Shown in pieces: positions 34,398-43,520 of a stretch of DNA of 64,000 nucleotides (the stretch's first letter is position 1; each line of letters starts with the position of its first letter). The notes under the pieces were generated by a model that made no database searches, had not been told where the DNA came from, and was given only the letters and a program-made list of their open reading frames with translations. Made by a program: the position numbers and the translations under genes. Source of the stretch: Gaoshiqia sp050178015 (GTDB lineage: Bacteria > Bacteroidota > Bacteroidia > Bacteroidales > Prolixibacteraceae); assembly GCA_050178015.1 (NCBI GenBank), contig JBFXGM010000023.1, positions 20,646 to 84,645 of the forward strand, given 5' to 3'.

Positions 34398-34542
34398 AAC
34401 TTTAAGACCGCCCCCTAAAAATAGTCTTCCATTTTTTCCCGCCACGCACTATATTGCATGAAGGAATTCCAATCCACCAAATACTGATTTAAGCTCAAGT
34501 TTACAATCAGTTAACAAAACAACAGATTTAATTTTTTGGTCT

Positions 34543-37101
34543 ATGGCTTTCAAAAATGTGGCAGCAGAGCCCCTGGCGGGCAAAAAAACATTTTCTCAGG
34601 ACGAAGCGTTCCGGGAATCGTTGAAGTACTTCAACGGCGACGACCTCGCAGCAAGGGTTTGGGTAAACAAATATGCCCTGAAAGACTCGTTCGGCAACCT
34701 GTACGAGCAAACCCCCGATGACATGCACAAGCGCCTGGCAAGCGAAATTGCCCGGATTGAGCAGCAGTACAACAACCCCATGGATGAGCAACTGATTTAT
34801 CAGCTGCTAAAAGACTTTAAGTACATTGTTCCGCAAGGCGGCCCGATGACCGGTATCGGAAACGATTATCAAATTGCCTCCCTTTCCAACTGCTTTGTCG
34901 TTGGAAACGAAGGTAATTCTGACTCTTACGGCGGTATCATGAAAATCGACCAGGAACAGGTACAACTGATGAAAAGACGCGGTGGCGTGGGTCACGATCT
35001 TTCGCACATCCGCCCGAAAGGCTCGCCGGTGAAAAATTCGGCATTGACCTCAACCGGGATCGTACCGTTTATGGAACGCTATTCCAATTCAACCCGCGAA
35101 GTAGCCCAGGATGGACGCCGTGGCGCCCTGATGCTTTCCGTATCCATCAAGCACCCCGATTCGGAGAAGTTTATCGATGCCAAACTGGAACAGGGAAAAG
35201 TAACCGGCGCCAACGTGTCGGTAAAAATCCACGACGACTTTATGAAGTCGGTTGATAGCGGGGTTCCATATCGCCAGCAATACCCCATTGACGCCGCCAA
35301 TCCGATGTACGAAAAGGAGATTGACGCCAATGCGCTATGGAAGAAGATTGTGTACAACGCCTGGAAATCGGCCGAACCGGGCATCCTGTTTTGGGACACC
35401 ATTATCAAAGAATCGGTACCGGACTGCTATGCCGACCTGGGCTACCGCACCGTTTCAACCAACCCGTGCGGCGAAATCCCGCTCTGCCCCTACGATAGCT
35501 GCCGCCTGCTGGCCGTCAACCTCTATGAATATGTTGAAAAGCCATTTACCGCCGAAGCCAAATTCAACTTCGACAAGTTCAGGGAACATGTGGGCTATGC
35601 CCAACGCATCATGGATGACATCATCGACCTGGAACTGGAAAAGATTGATGCCATCATAGGCAAGATCGACGCCGATCCGGAAGATCCTGAGATCAAATAT
35701 ACCGAACGCCACCTGTGGGAGAAAATCAAGACCAAGGCCCGCGAAGGCCGCCGCACCGGTGTAGGCATTACTGCTGAAGGCGACATGCTGGCCGCCCTGG
35801 GTTTGCGCTACGGAACTGATGCCGCCACCGATTTCAGTGAGGAAATCCACCGCACCCTGGCTGTTGAAGCCTACCGCTCGTCGGTAAACATGGCCAAGGA
35901 ACGTGGCCCGTTCAAAATTTACGATGCCGAACGCGAAAAAAACAACCCGATGATCGCCCGCATCCGCAAAGAAGACGAAGCGCTCTATCAGGATATGGTA
36001 AAATACGGACGCCGCAACATTGCCCTGCTCACCATTGCCCCCACCGGCACCACCAGCTTGATGACCCAAACAACTTCCGGCATCGAACCCGTATTTATGC
36101 CGGTTTACAAGCGCCGCCGGAAAGTGAACCCGAACGACAAAAATGTACGCGTTGATTTTATTGATGAAGTGGGCGACAGCTGGGAAGAATACATCGTTTT
36201 CCACCACAAGTTCCTGACCTGGATGGAAGCCAACGGCATCGACAGTTCAAAAAATTACAGCCAGGAAGAACTGGATAAGATGGTACAGAAATCGCCCTAC
36301 TACAAAGCTACTTCAAACGATGTGGACTGGCTGAACAAAGTACGCATGCAAGGTCGTATCCAAAAATGGGTGGACCACTCCATCAGTGTGACCATCAACC
36401 TGCCTGCCGATGTGGAAGAAGAACTGGTTGGCCGCCTGTATTTCGAAGCCTGGAAAAGTGGCTGCAAAGGGGTAACGGTTTACCGCGACGGTTCCCGCTC
36501 GGGCGTTTTGATCTCAAACAAAAAGGAAGAAAAGAAAAAAGGATCTTCGCCATTCCCGACCAAACGGCCCGAAGAACTGGATGCCGATGTGGTTCGCTTC
36601 CAAAACAACAAAGACAAGTGGGTGGCATTTATCGGATTGATTGATGACCAGCCTTACGAGATCTTCACCGGTTTACAGGATGACGAAGATGGCATTTTGT
36701 TACCCCGCTCGGTCACACACGGAAAGATCATCAAAAACCGCGACGAAGATGGGAACTCCCGCTACGATTTCCAGTACGCCAACAAACGCGGGTACAAAAC
36801 CACCATCGAAGGATTGTCTTACAAATTTAATCCCGTATTCTGGAACTACGCCAAACTGATTTCCGGAATCTTGCGTCATGGCATGCCGATCCATAAAGTG
36901 GTGGACACAGTAACCAGCCTGCAACTCGACAACGAAACCATCAACAGCTGGAAAGCCGGTGTGGCCCGTGCCCTGAAAAAGTACATCCCGAACGGAACGA
37001 TTGCCGAAGGAGCAACCTGCGGTGAATGTGGCTCCAACAATGTGATCTACCAGGAAGGCTGCCTGACCTGCCCCGACTGCGGATCATCCAAATGCGGATA
37101 A
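34543..37101 (+). CDS. nrdJ: vitamin B12-dependent (class II) ribonucleotide reductase
   Basis: The 852-residue enzyme reduces ribonucleotides with adenosylcobalamin as radical source and works with or without oxygen. Recognisable are SNCFVV (Cys117), the active-site motif NPCGEIPL (307-314, Cys309), the loop GTTSLMTQTTSGIEPVF, and the C-terminal part with CKGVTVYRDGSRSGVL. A zinc-ribbon-like tail CGECGSNNVIYQEGC...CPDCGSSKCG contains the shuttle cysteines. Both the length and the tail fit the Bacteroidota NrdJ. It is a single-gene unit with a structured upstream region and a strong terminator. Cobalamin must be made or taken up; no such genes are in this window. Confidence 0.94.
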   Translation: MAFKNVAAEPLAGKKTFSQDEAFRESLKYFNGDDLAARVWVNKYALKDSFGNLYEQTPDDMHKRLASEIARIEQQYNNPMDEQLIYQLLKDFKYIVPQGGPMTGIGNDYQIASLSNCFVVGNEGNSDSYGGIMKIDQEQVQLMKRRGGVGHDLSHIRPKGSPVKNSALTSTGIVPFMERYSNSTREVAQDGRRGALMLSVSIKHPDSEKFIDAKLEQGKVTGANVSVKIHDDFMKSVDSGVPYRQQYPIDAANPMYEKEIDANALWKKIVYNAWKSAEPGILFWDTIIKESVPDCYADLGYRTVSTNPCGEIPLCPYDSCRLLAVNLYEYVEKPFTAEAKFNFDKFREHVGYAQRIMDDIIDLELEKIDAIIGKIDADPEDPEIKYTERHLWEKIKTKAREGRRTGVGITAEGDMLAALGLRYGTDAATDFSEEIHRTLAVEAYRSSVNMAKERGPFKIYDAEREKNNPMIARIRKEDEALYQDMVKYGRRNIALLTIAPTGTTSLMTQTTSGIEPVFMPVYKRRRKVNPNDKNVRVDFIDEVGDSWEEYIVFHHKFLTWMEANGIDSSKNYSQEELDKMVQKSPYYKATSNDVDWLNKVRMQGRIQKWVDHSISVTINLPADVEEELVGRLYFEAWKSGCKGVTVYRDGSRSGVLISNKKEEKKKGSSPFPTKRPEELDADVVRFQNNKDKWVAFIGLIDDQPYEIFTGLQDDEDGILLPRSVTHGKIIKNRDEDGNSRYDFQYANKRGYKTTIEGLSYKFNPVFWNYAKLISGILRHGMPIHKVVDTVTSLQLDNETINSWKAGVARALKKYIPNGTIAEGATCGECGSNNVIYQEGCLTCPDCGSSKCG

Positions 37102-37123
37102 TTTCAAATTTCTGGTTTATAGC

Positions 37124-37155
37124 AGAGGCTGCCCGATCGGACAGCCTCTTTTTTT
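37124..37155 (+). terminator. terminator of nrdJ
   Basis: AGAGGCTG (37124-37131) pairs with CAGCCTCT (37142-37149) around a ten-base loop that can itself extend the stem, followed by a run of seven T. Confidence 0.8.
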
Positions 37156-37158
37156 ATC

Positions 37159-37308
37159 TTAGCCCAGGATATTCATCTGTTGCAGGATGAACTTTATCAG
37201 CATAAGAATACCAATTAGTGCAGCCAAGCCAATAAAGGTCAGGGCGATATCGCTGATTTTCTTCTTCGGCTGCTGGTCGGGCACAGGTGTTTGTTGTATA
37301 TCTTTCAT
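37159..37308 (-). CDS. small single-helix membrane protein
   Basis: A 49-residue protein (MKDIQQTPVPDQQPKKKISD... then a hydrophobic helix ALTFIGLAALIGILMLIKFIL). Its short polar N-terminal part, rich in Pro, Gln and Lys, followed by one helix is a common layout for small Bacteroidota membrane proteins. The ATG at 37308 is chosen; the frame is open further upstream but without protein-like content. No homologue is recognised. It converges with nrdJ, whose terminator ends four bases before its stop codon. Confidence 0.55.
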   Translation of the reverse strand: MKDIQQTPVPDQQPKKKISDIALTFIGLAALIGILMLIKFILQQMNILG

Positions 37309-37429
37309 GTTGCAAGGAGTTGAATTTAAATATGATGACCGGATATCTGTCTGCCAGTTACAGGCACATGATAACAGCCTGATCTCCGGCAAATCAGGCT
37401 TGTGTTTCAACATAAAAAGCAACAGGAAG

Positions 37430-37792
37430 CTAACAGAGCAAGGCATGTCCCCGGATAAACACAGGAACTGGCGCCTCTTGGTCGATCACATAAAAGGTTA
37501 AACGAATGTCATTCCGAAAAGAAAAATTGCGCGGCACCACCCGTCCTGCCGGTAAGGTAATCGTGTGAAAGCGGAAGCTTCCATTGATCGTCTCAGCTAC
37601 TGTATTTTCGTTTTGATATAGGTACAGCGGAAACCTTCCCGGACTCTGAATGGTAGCGACCTCCTCATTTCCAATGAAAGGTTCAACCGATTCCTGCAGA
37701 ACGGGAACCCCGCTGGCTGCCGGTAACATACCAACCGAGGGCAGGTGACAGGCAATCAGCAAAAAAAGCAGAAGGCGAACAATCTTCTTCAT
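37430..37792 (-). CDS. hypothetical secreted protein
   Basis: A 120-residue protein with a clear signal sequence (MKKIVRLLLFLLIACHLPSVGM...), not a lipobox: the Cys at 16 is not in the right setting with LIAC followed by H, though a lipoprotein cannot be wholly excluded. The mature part has alternating hydrophobic residues suggestive of beta structure (FRFHTITLPAGRVV, RLTFYVIDQEAPVPVF). No family recognised. A -7 element lies 17 bases upstream of the ATG. Confidence 0.6.
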   Translation of the reverse strand: MKKIVRLLLFLLIACHLPSVGMLPAASGVPVLQESVEPFIGNEEVATIQSPGRFPLYLYQNENTVAETINGSFRFHTITLPAGRVVPRNFSFRNDIRLTFYVIDQEAPVPVFIRGHALLC

Positions 37793-37808
37793 TTGTAATT
37801 TACTGAGA

Positions 37809-37816
37809 CAAAGATA
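37809..37816 (-). promoter_or_regulatory. -7 element of the secreted-protein gene
   Basis: On the minus strand TATCTTTG matches TAnnTTTG. A TTGG eight bases upstream is too near to be the -33 box. Confidence 0.45.
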
Positions 37817-37942
37817 GCAGCAGACCAATTCGAAAGGTTTTCTGCCTCCATTTATTTATCGGTTGAACACCAAAAATTAACCCTTCATCCCCACTAGTTG
37901 ACTACCCGGCCAGTTATAATTTCAGGAGAAGCACACCCGCCG

Positions 37943-37950
37943 TACTTTTG
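37943..37950 (+). promoter_or_regulatory. -7 element of the gene at 37988
   Basis: TACTTTTG matches TAnnTTTG, 38 bases before the ATG at 37988. The divergent promoter at 37809-37816 shares the same 195-base intergenic region. Confidence 0.5.
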
Positions 37951-37987
37951 GCTCAGAAATAATTTCAACAATTAAAGCCAAAAAGTT

Positions 37988-38833
37988 ATGAGAACAAAGA
38001 AAACACCCAAAAATCAAAAACGGATCATGAGCGTTGCATTCTTCTTCTTTTTAGTGACCCTCACTTTCGCGCAAACGGGAACATTTCCCGCTCAGCTACC
38101 CAAATCGGATTTACAAACGCGCCCCGAGCATCAGTATCAAGTGGCAGCCGATTATCTGAATTACGACATCTACGGAAATTTTACGGGCAAACTGCGGATA
38201 GCCGGAACCTACACATCGGGACTGGACGGTGGAACTGCCCGATGGAACAACGTGCACCAGATCCGGGTAGCCGAAGAGAAAGCCGCATTCCCCTATGGCG
38301 AACCGCTCACCTACATGGAAAATTTCACCTACACCTACGACCAGGACATCCTGTCTGCCGAGTTTTTCGCCAACTTCCCTACCGAAGCCGTTGAAGCCAA
38401 AAACCTGGTGTGGGACATGGCCGGTATGGAGTACTTCGCCTGGGGGCACACCGACTCGCTCCGCCTGAATGTTCCGTTTCATGCACGTGAGGCCAATACC
38501 GATATGGACCTGGCCGGGATCGGTCATTTCGAAAACAGAAACATCATCTTAACCTGGAAAGGAATGACCGAAGAAAACGGCAGATTGCTGGCCATGATCG
38601 ATTACCGGACTTTCAACAATCCGCTCGGAGTGGAAATTGATATGGGCGACCGGCACTTCTCGACCAAAGGGCGCAGCCATTATTGGGGAACTATCTGGCT
38701 GGACATGGAACAAAAGTGCATCGATCACATTGAACTGTTTGAAGACGTGGTATTGGAGATTGGCTGGGATGACCAACCTGAAAAACAATTGGTTGATGTG
38801 GTCCGTGAGATGAAGGTCACAAAAATTTACTAA
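37988..38833 (+). CDS. hypothetical secreted protein upstream of a LytS/LytTR pair
   Basis: The 281-residue protein has an extended N-terminal region (MRTKKTPKNQKR) before a signal helix (IMSVAFFFFLVTLTFAQ, probable cleavage after FAQ). The mature protein is rich in Trp, Tyr and Thr with short strand-like segments and no recognised domain. It precedes the sensor kinase gene by nine bases, so the three genes are likely one transcript, and the protein may be linked to the stimulus or the output of the pair. That link is inference from position only. Confidence 0.7.
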   Translation: MRTKKTPKNQKRIMSVAFFFFLVTLTFAQTGTFPAQLPKSDLQTRPEHQYQVAADYLNYDIYGNFTGKLRIAGTYTSGLDGGTARWNNVHQIRVAEEKAAFPYGEPLTYMENFTYTYDQDILSAEFFANFPTEAVEAKNLVWDMAGMEYFAWGHTDSLRLNVPFHAREANTDMDLAGIGHFENRNIILTWKGMTEENGRLLAMIDYRTFNNPLGVEIDMGDRHFSTKGRSHYWGTIWLDMEQKCIDHIELFEDVVLEIGWDDQPEKQLVDVVREMKVTKIY

Positions 38834-38842
38834 TTTTCAGAA

Positions 38843-39907
38843 ATGAAACCGAAAATGACAACTCAGGCTCCCCAAACGGTCCGATACCACCTCTGGATCG
38901 TTTTGGGAAGCTTCCTGTTTACCCTGCTGTTCGAAATACTTTCGAAGCGAACCTTTTTCAGCGGTTTTTTCATCCCCATCTTTCTGCTGATGCTGGCACA
39001 AATTGAACTGTTTGTCTGGTTAGGACGGCGCATGTTCGATAAGCTAACCTATACTACGCTCCGGGAATTTGTCAATCGCATACTGGTCCAGTTGCTCAAA
39101 TATTATCTGCTGGTATTGCTCATCGGTTTCGCGTTGTTTGTCCTTACAGGAATAACCACCTCCATTCTGCAGCACAGCAACCCGCTCAGTTTCATCCGAA
39201 ATATTCCACAATACGAGTTGAAAGGTTTTGCTATCGGTTCGGGGATTGGCCTGATCACCGGAAGCGTATTTTTCTTCCTTTCACAGCTCGTTCAAGCCAT
39301 CAAACGGCTGCAGAAGCTTCACGAAGAGAAGGTTGCCTACCAATATCAAACACTGAAAAACCAAGTCAACCCACACTTCCTGTTCAACAGTCTTAACACA
39401 CTTTCGTCGCTGGTGCATACCGATACCAACCTGGCCGACGAGTATATCCAAAAGCTGGCATCCACTTACCGTTACATTCTCGACAACAACCAAAATAACC
39501 TGGTGCCCGTTGGCGATGAGTTGAAATTTGTGACCGACTATTTCTACTTGCACCAATTGCGCGGTAAGGAAAAATTCCGGTTGCAAGTTGACGAACTCAT
39601 TCCATCCGATGCGCTGGTATTACCCGTATCGTTGCAATTATTGGTTGAAAATGCACTGAAACACAATGCCGCCACCCGCGAAAACCCACTGATCATTCAG
39701 ATTCGGGCTGAAGAATCAGGCTATTTGAGCGTGAGCAACAACAAACAAGAGATGCAAACACTGGGGCCATCAACCGGCACCGGACTGAAAAACCTGGGCG
39801 AGCGTGTCCGCCAGATCTGCGGGCGAGACCTGATCCTGGTGGAAACCTTCGATTACTTCTCGGTGAAATTACCTTTTAAGAAGCAACATGAGAGTATTGA
39901 TTATTGA
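38843..39907 (+). CDS. LytS-type sensor histidine kinase
   Basis: The 354-residue protein has four hydrophobic segments in the first 150 residues (about 17-30, 41-60, 85-105, 128-150) and then the His_kinase (PF06580) domain. The phosphorylated histidine is His178 in LKNQVNPHFLFNSLNTLSSL. The C-terminal ATPase part shows LVENALKHNA (N box) and TGTGLKNLGERVRQICG (G box). No extracellular sensor domain is present. Its end overlaps the response regulator gene by 20 bases, fixing the partner. Confidence 0.9.
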   Translation: MKPKMTTQAPQTVRYHLWIVLGSFLFTLLFEILSKRTFFSGFFIPIFLLMLAQIELFVWLGRRMFDKLTYTTLREFVNRILVQLLKYYLLVLLIGFALFVLTGITTSILQHSNPLSFIRNIPQYELKGFAIGSGIGLITGSVFFFLSQLVQAIKRLQKLHEEKVAYQYQTLKNQVNPHFLFNSLNTLSSLVHTDTNLADEYIQKLASTYRYILDNNQNNLVPVGDELKFVTDYFYLHQLRGKEKFRLQVDELIPSDALVLPVSLQLLVENALKHNAATRENPLIIQIRAEESGYLSVSNNKQEMQTLGPSTGTGLKNLGERVRQICGRDLILVETFDYFSVKLPFKKQHESIDY

Positions 39908-40655
39908 AGATGAAGAACCGGCTGTTGTCCGGCTGAAAAAACTACTGAGCGAGTTGGATGAACAAGTAGAAGTATTGGGCTGCCTGGAATCGGTGAGCCA
40001 ATCGGCTACCTGGTTTACCGGCAATCCCCCACCGGACTTGGTTTTTATGGACATTCGTTTGGCCGATGGCTTGAGTTTCGAAATTTTTGATCTGGCGCCA
40101 GTCAGCGCACCGGTTATTTTTACCACGGCTTACAACGAATACGCGTTGAAGGCCTTCAAGGTAAACAGCATCGACTACCTGCTGAAACCCATCGTACCCG
40201 ACGAACTGAAAAACGCGGTAAACAAGTACAAAACACACTATGCTAACGTCAACGGGGCAATTCCAACCTTACAGGAAAACATGCAAAAGCTGCTGGCTCA
40301 TTTTTCAGGCTCCTTCAAGTCTCGCTTTTTCATCAAGGTGGGCCAGCGCTATAAATCGATCACGGTGCAGGAAATCGAAAGTTTTTTTGTACAAGGGAAG
40401 AGTACGTTTCTGACGACGGCGAGCGGCAAAACCCTCGACATCGACCACTCACTCGACCAGTTGGGGAACATGCTCGATCCCTGTCTATTTTTCCGGGTCA
40501 ACCGGAACTTTCTGGTCAATATCAACTATATCAGCGAAGTGGTGATTTACTCCGGAAGTCGTTTAAAACTAAAACTACACGCCGGAACTTACCCCGAAGC
40601 CATCCTCGTCAGCCGCGACAGGGTAAGCCCGTTTAAGCGATGGATGGACCGGTAG
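39888..40655 (+). CDS. LytTR family response regulator
   Basis: A 255-residue regulator. The receiver domain begins MRVLIIEDEEPAVVRL with acidic pocket Glu7/Asp8/Glu9, the phosphoacceptor Asp55 in LVFMDIRLADG, and Lys in YLLKPIV. The LytTR DNA-binding domain follows from about residue 145 (FIKVGQRYKSITVQEIESFFVQGKSTFLTTASGK...FFRVNRNFLVNINYISEV). It starts within the kinase gene. Bacteroidota LytTR regulators often control neighbouring genes; here the secreted protein at 37988 is a candidate target. Confidence 0.92.
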   Translation: MRVLIIEDEEPAVVRLKKLLSELDEQVEVLGCLESVSQSATWFTGNPPPDLVFMDIRLADGLSFEIFDLAPVSAPVIFTTAYNEYALKAFKVNSIDYLLKPIVPDELKNAVNKYKTHYANVNGAIPTLQENMQKLLAHFSGSFKSRFFIKVGQRYKSITVQEIESFFVQGKSTFLTTASGKTLDIDHSLDQLGNMLDPCLFFRVNRNFLVNINYISEVVIYSGSRLKLKLHAGTYPEAILVSRDRVSPFKRWMDR

Positions 40656-40789
40656 TGAAAAAAGTTACAGGCGAAAGCAACGGGAAAACGTCGGCGACAG
40701 TGGGTTCTGCCGTCGTAAGGCTCTGTTGCCGAAGAATAATGGGAATATTTTTCACAAACGAAAGAAAGCCTCCAGCCCCTGACAATTGA

Positions 40790-41452
40790 TTAATGCGAAT
40801 CGCTCTTGGGGCCAAAGGCCAGATCGCCGGCATCGCCCAGACCGGGAACAATGTAGGAATTGACGGTCATCTCTTCGTCGATGGCTCCTACCCAGAGGGT
40901 TACATTGCTGCCGTTGATATGTTCGCGTACGTAGTCCACCCCTTTGCGGCTGGCAATGATGGCCACCAGGTGAACATGGCTGGGCGTTCCTTTCTGCAAC
41001 ATGGCCTTGTAACCAATTTCCATGGAAGCTCCCGACGCCAGCATCGGATCGGAAATAATCACCACTTTTTCATTCAAATCGGGCGAAGCCAGGTATTCAA
41101 ATTCAATGTGGAACTCGCCCTCTTCATCATACTTGCGGTAGGCCGAAATAAAAGCATTTTCGGCTTTATCGAAGATATTGAGGAATCCCTGCTGTACCGG
41201 CAAACCAGCACGCAAAATAGTAGATAACACCGGTTGTTGGGTCAGCGTAGGCACCTTGGCGATTCCCAGTGGCGTTTTTACGTTGGTCACTTTGTAATCC
41301 AGGGTCTTGCTGATCTCGTAGGCAATAACTTCACCCAAACGCTGCAAATTCCGCCGAAAACGAAGCGGATCTTTTTGAATATGTTCGTCCCTGATCTCTG
41401 CAAGGTATTGATTGAAAATAGAATTGGATTCGCTAAGGTTATGAACTAACAT
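40790..41452 (-). CDS. upp: uracil phosphoribosyltransferase
   Basis: Upp makes UMP from uracil and PRPP in pyrimidine salvage. The 220-residue protein carries the PRPP loop VVIISDPMLASGASM, the segment VPTLTQQPVLSTILRAGLPVQQGFLNIF and the C-terminal uracil-binding region SYIVPGLGDAGDLAFG, as in other type I phosphoribosyltransferases. It stands alone, about 50 bases from the GNAT gene's stop on one side and converging with the LytTR gene on the other. Confidence 0.94.
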   Translation of the reverse strand: MLVHNLSESNSIFNQYLAEIRDEHIQKDPLRFRRNLQRLGEVIAYEISKTLDYKVTNVKTPLGIAKVPTLTQQPVLSTILRAGLPVQQGFLNIFDKAENAFISAYRKYDEEGEFHIEFEYLASPDLNEKVVIISDPMLASGASMEIGYKAMLQKGTPSHVHLVAIIASRKGVDYVREHINGSNVTLWVGAIDEEMTVNSYIVPGLGDAGDLAFGPKSDSH

Positions 41453-41500
41453 GACAAAAAATTTTGGCGAAAATAAGCAAATTTTCGGTTTTCGGGGGAA

Positions 41501-42568
41501 TTAACTAAAGATAAAATCACCCTCGCCATCCTGAATTTTCAGTTTTTTAGCCGACACCGGAAACGAAGCATAAATTTGATGATTAATTTTTTTCGAAAAG
41601 AGAAACGAAGAAGATTCCCGAAATATGGCTTCCGCCAGCTCGGGATGAAGCACGGTGATCATTTCCAGCCGATTAATGGCCGCTTCCTGGACAAGAAAGC
41701 GGGCCAGGGGTGCAGTGCAATCCATTTCGAAATGCCCATGCAAGGTTTTCAGGTGGCCATCGCGCACCGAATAAAGCAAGAAACCAACGAAGCTACCACG
41801 ATGGAAAACCTTGACCGTTTGATAGAAAAATTGTTCGGCAAAGGAGGAAAAAGCATACCGATCAGCCTGTTGATCAACAACCTTCGAAACCCAGGGAAAG
41901 CGCATTATCCACTGCAGTTCCCGCCTTCCTCGCAGAAAAAGGGATTCTGATTGTTGCTTTTCAGCCAGCTGTAAACAGTCGTCGTCCGGCCACCTCATTT
42001 TCTGAAAAGAGAAATCCTTCTCTTCTCTGTTTTTGAAAAAGAACAGCCTGATCGATGCCGCCAAACGAATAAGAACATCTGCCCCAGTCCACACCCACTT
42101 AAACTGAGGGTAGCGTAACTGAAACAATTTCCTGGTCCGGGCAAATAAATAGAAGCGCCGCCCTACACCCGCGTAAACAGGTTGAAAAAGCTGCGTCTTC
42201 AGGTACAACTGCAACGAAGCCGGTGCGTAGTTGGTAAACAGGAGGCGCTGATCCCAGTCGGCGACAACCTCTCGCAGCAACTTTTCGGAAAGGCCCTGAC
42301 GACGGAAATCAGGGTGAACCCAGTTGCCGCTCAACCAGGCAAAACGTTTTTCCTCGTTGGTCAGCCGGGCCGAAAAAACCGTCCGGTAAGCAATAATCCG
42401 ATCCGCATCCTGCAAAAAATACAACACCGAATCGTCAGGCAAAGCATGTGGATTATGGAGATACGAAGCTGCGCGCAACAAACTTACCGGCTGGTCGGGC
42501 AGTTGCCGGAACCAATTTGTCTGCACAAAGGCATCCAAATCTTTCAAAAGGATCATCCGTAGTTCCAT
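41501..42568 (-). CDS. GNAT family N-acetyltransferase
   Basis: The 355-residue protein holds an N-terminal GNAT domain with the acyl-CoA signature WVHPDFRRQGLSEKLLREV (residues 83-101), and a long C-terminal part that could be a second, degenerate GNAT fold. Such two-part proteins occur in Bacteroidota polysaccharide loci. It is the last gene of a packed operon (stop 50 bases before upp) in which neighbours overlap or lie within two bases, and encode deacetylase-like and FemAB-like proteins. Acylation of a sugar or lipid in the envelope is a reasonable but unproven role. Confidence 0.75.
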   Translation of the reverse strand: MELRMILLKDLDAFVQTNWFRQLPDQPVSLLRAASYLHNPHALPDDSVLYFLQDADRIIAYRTVFSARLTNEEKRFAWLSGNWVHPDFRRQGLSEKLLREVVADWDQRLLFTNYAPASLQLYLKTQLFQPVYAGVGRRFYLFARTRKLFQLRYPQFKWVWTGADVLIRLAASIRLFFFKNREEKDFSFQKMRWPDDDCLQLAEKQQSESLFLRGRRELQWIMRFPWVSKVVDQQADRYAFSSFAEQFFYQTVKVFHRGSFVGFLLYSVRDGHLKTLHGHFEMDCTAPLARFLVQEAAINRLEMITVLHPELAEAIFRESSSFLFSKKINHQIYASFPVSAKKLKIQDGEGDFIFS

Positions 42569-42569
42569 A

Positions 42570-43520
42570 TCAATGCCGTTTTGCGAAGTGCCTGTTTATC
42601 AAACGCTTCAACTGGAAAGCCAGGTATTCAGCTTTCAAGCGCTTTGCCGCAGTTGCCGGCTGACGTGTTTCCATCGGCACACGCTGAAAATGGCGTTCCA
42701 TTCGTTCTCGCTTCAAGCCTGCCGTCCCAAAGCTGACGTCGAACAAGCGCTCTTCATGGCAGGCTTCGAAAACACCATCAGGCACACCCACATCCGAAAA
42801 CGGGAAAGCAAATGCCTTTATCTGCGGAGCAAAATTTTTATCAATCCACTCCATACTCTCCCGGATTTCCTCCAGCTGGCTTTCTTCGTCCAGCAGCCAA
42901 AACTCCGGGTGGTCCATACTGTGGCCCCCGATCGTAAAACCATCCTCTTGCAGGCTGCGAATTTGCTGGGTGGTCATATACGGCTGTCTTTCGGCCATTA
43001 ATTCGTGCCAGGTCAGGCCCAGGTCGGCAGCCAACTCATCCAGCGAATCCAAATCGGCGTATGTATTTTGCAGGCTGATGTGGATGCTTTTTTCTTTCAG
43101 CAATGTTGCAATTTCCGAGACTTTGTACCGGTGGAACAAATCGTGGTTGTCCACAAAAGCAGGATTCACAAAGAAAGTGGCCGGTACACCCTTTCGTTTT
43201 AAGATGGGGGCTACCAGCTCGTAACATTCACGCAATCCGTCATCAAAACTAAGATGAAAAGCTTTCGTCAGACTTTTGCCCGACAACAACTCATCCAAAC
43301 CAACAGGTTTAAAATACTGAAGAAGAAAATCCAGATCAGCTTCGAAAGCGGTGACCGAAGGATAGTGATAATTCATCCGATAGGGAAGTTCATCATCACT
43401 CACCAGGTGATAAAACGGTAGCAACACAGGAGGTTTCCCCGATCGCAACAAACGAAAAGGCAAATTGGCGGAAGCAATATGAACGAACTGGTTAATGGTT
43501 TCCCTCATCGCTTCAACCAT
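42570..43520 (-). CDS. polysaccharide deacetylase family protein
   Basis: A 316-residue carbohydrate esterase 4 (NodB homology) protein. The metal motif is seen as HLSFDDGLRECYELVAPILKRKGVPATFFVNPAFVDNHD (first catalytic Asp-Asp), with the second histidine motif in IGGHSMDHPEFWLL and a downstream FAFPFSDVGVPD strand. It lacks a signal peptide, suggesting a cytoplasmic or membrane-associated role on a lipid-linked sugar. It starts with an overlap of 16 bases with the FemAB-like gene and is followed by the GNAT gene after one base. Confidence 0.85.
   Translation of the reverse strand: MVEAMRETINQFVHIASANLPFRLLRSGKPPVLLPFYHLVSDDELPYRMNYHYPSVTAFEADLDFLLQYFKPVGLDELLSGKSLTKAFHLSFDDGLRECYELVAPILKRKGVPATFFVNPAFVDNHDLFHRYKVSEIATLLKEKSIHISLQNTYADLDSLDELAADLGLTWHELMAERQPYMTTQQIRSLQEDGFTIGGHSMDHPEFWLLDEESQLEEIRESMEWIDKNFAPQIKAFAFPFSDVGVPDGVFEACHEERLFDVSFGTAGLKRERMERHFQRVPMETRQPATAAKRLKAEYLAFQLKRLINRHFAKRH

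Noticed and set aside
34441..34470. GCACTATATTGC upstream of nrdJ as an NrdR box
   Set aside because: It is shorter than the 16-base NrdR consensus and no second box is found at the required distance of about 15 bases.
34218..34542. Cobalamin riboswitch upstream of nrdJ
   Set aside because: No B12 box or recognisable multi-helix core is seen; the dyads are short.
37159..37446. Longer, 95-codon form of the small membrane protein
   Set aside because: The additional N-terminal part is cysteine-rich and unlike a protein; the ATG at 37308 gives a normal small membrane protein.
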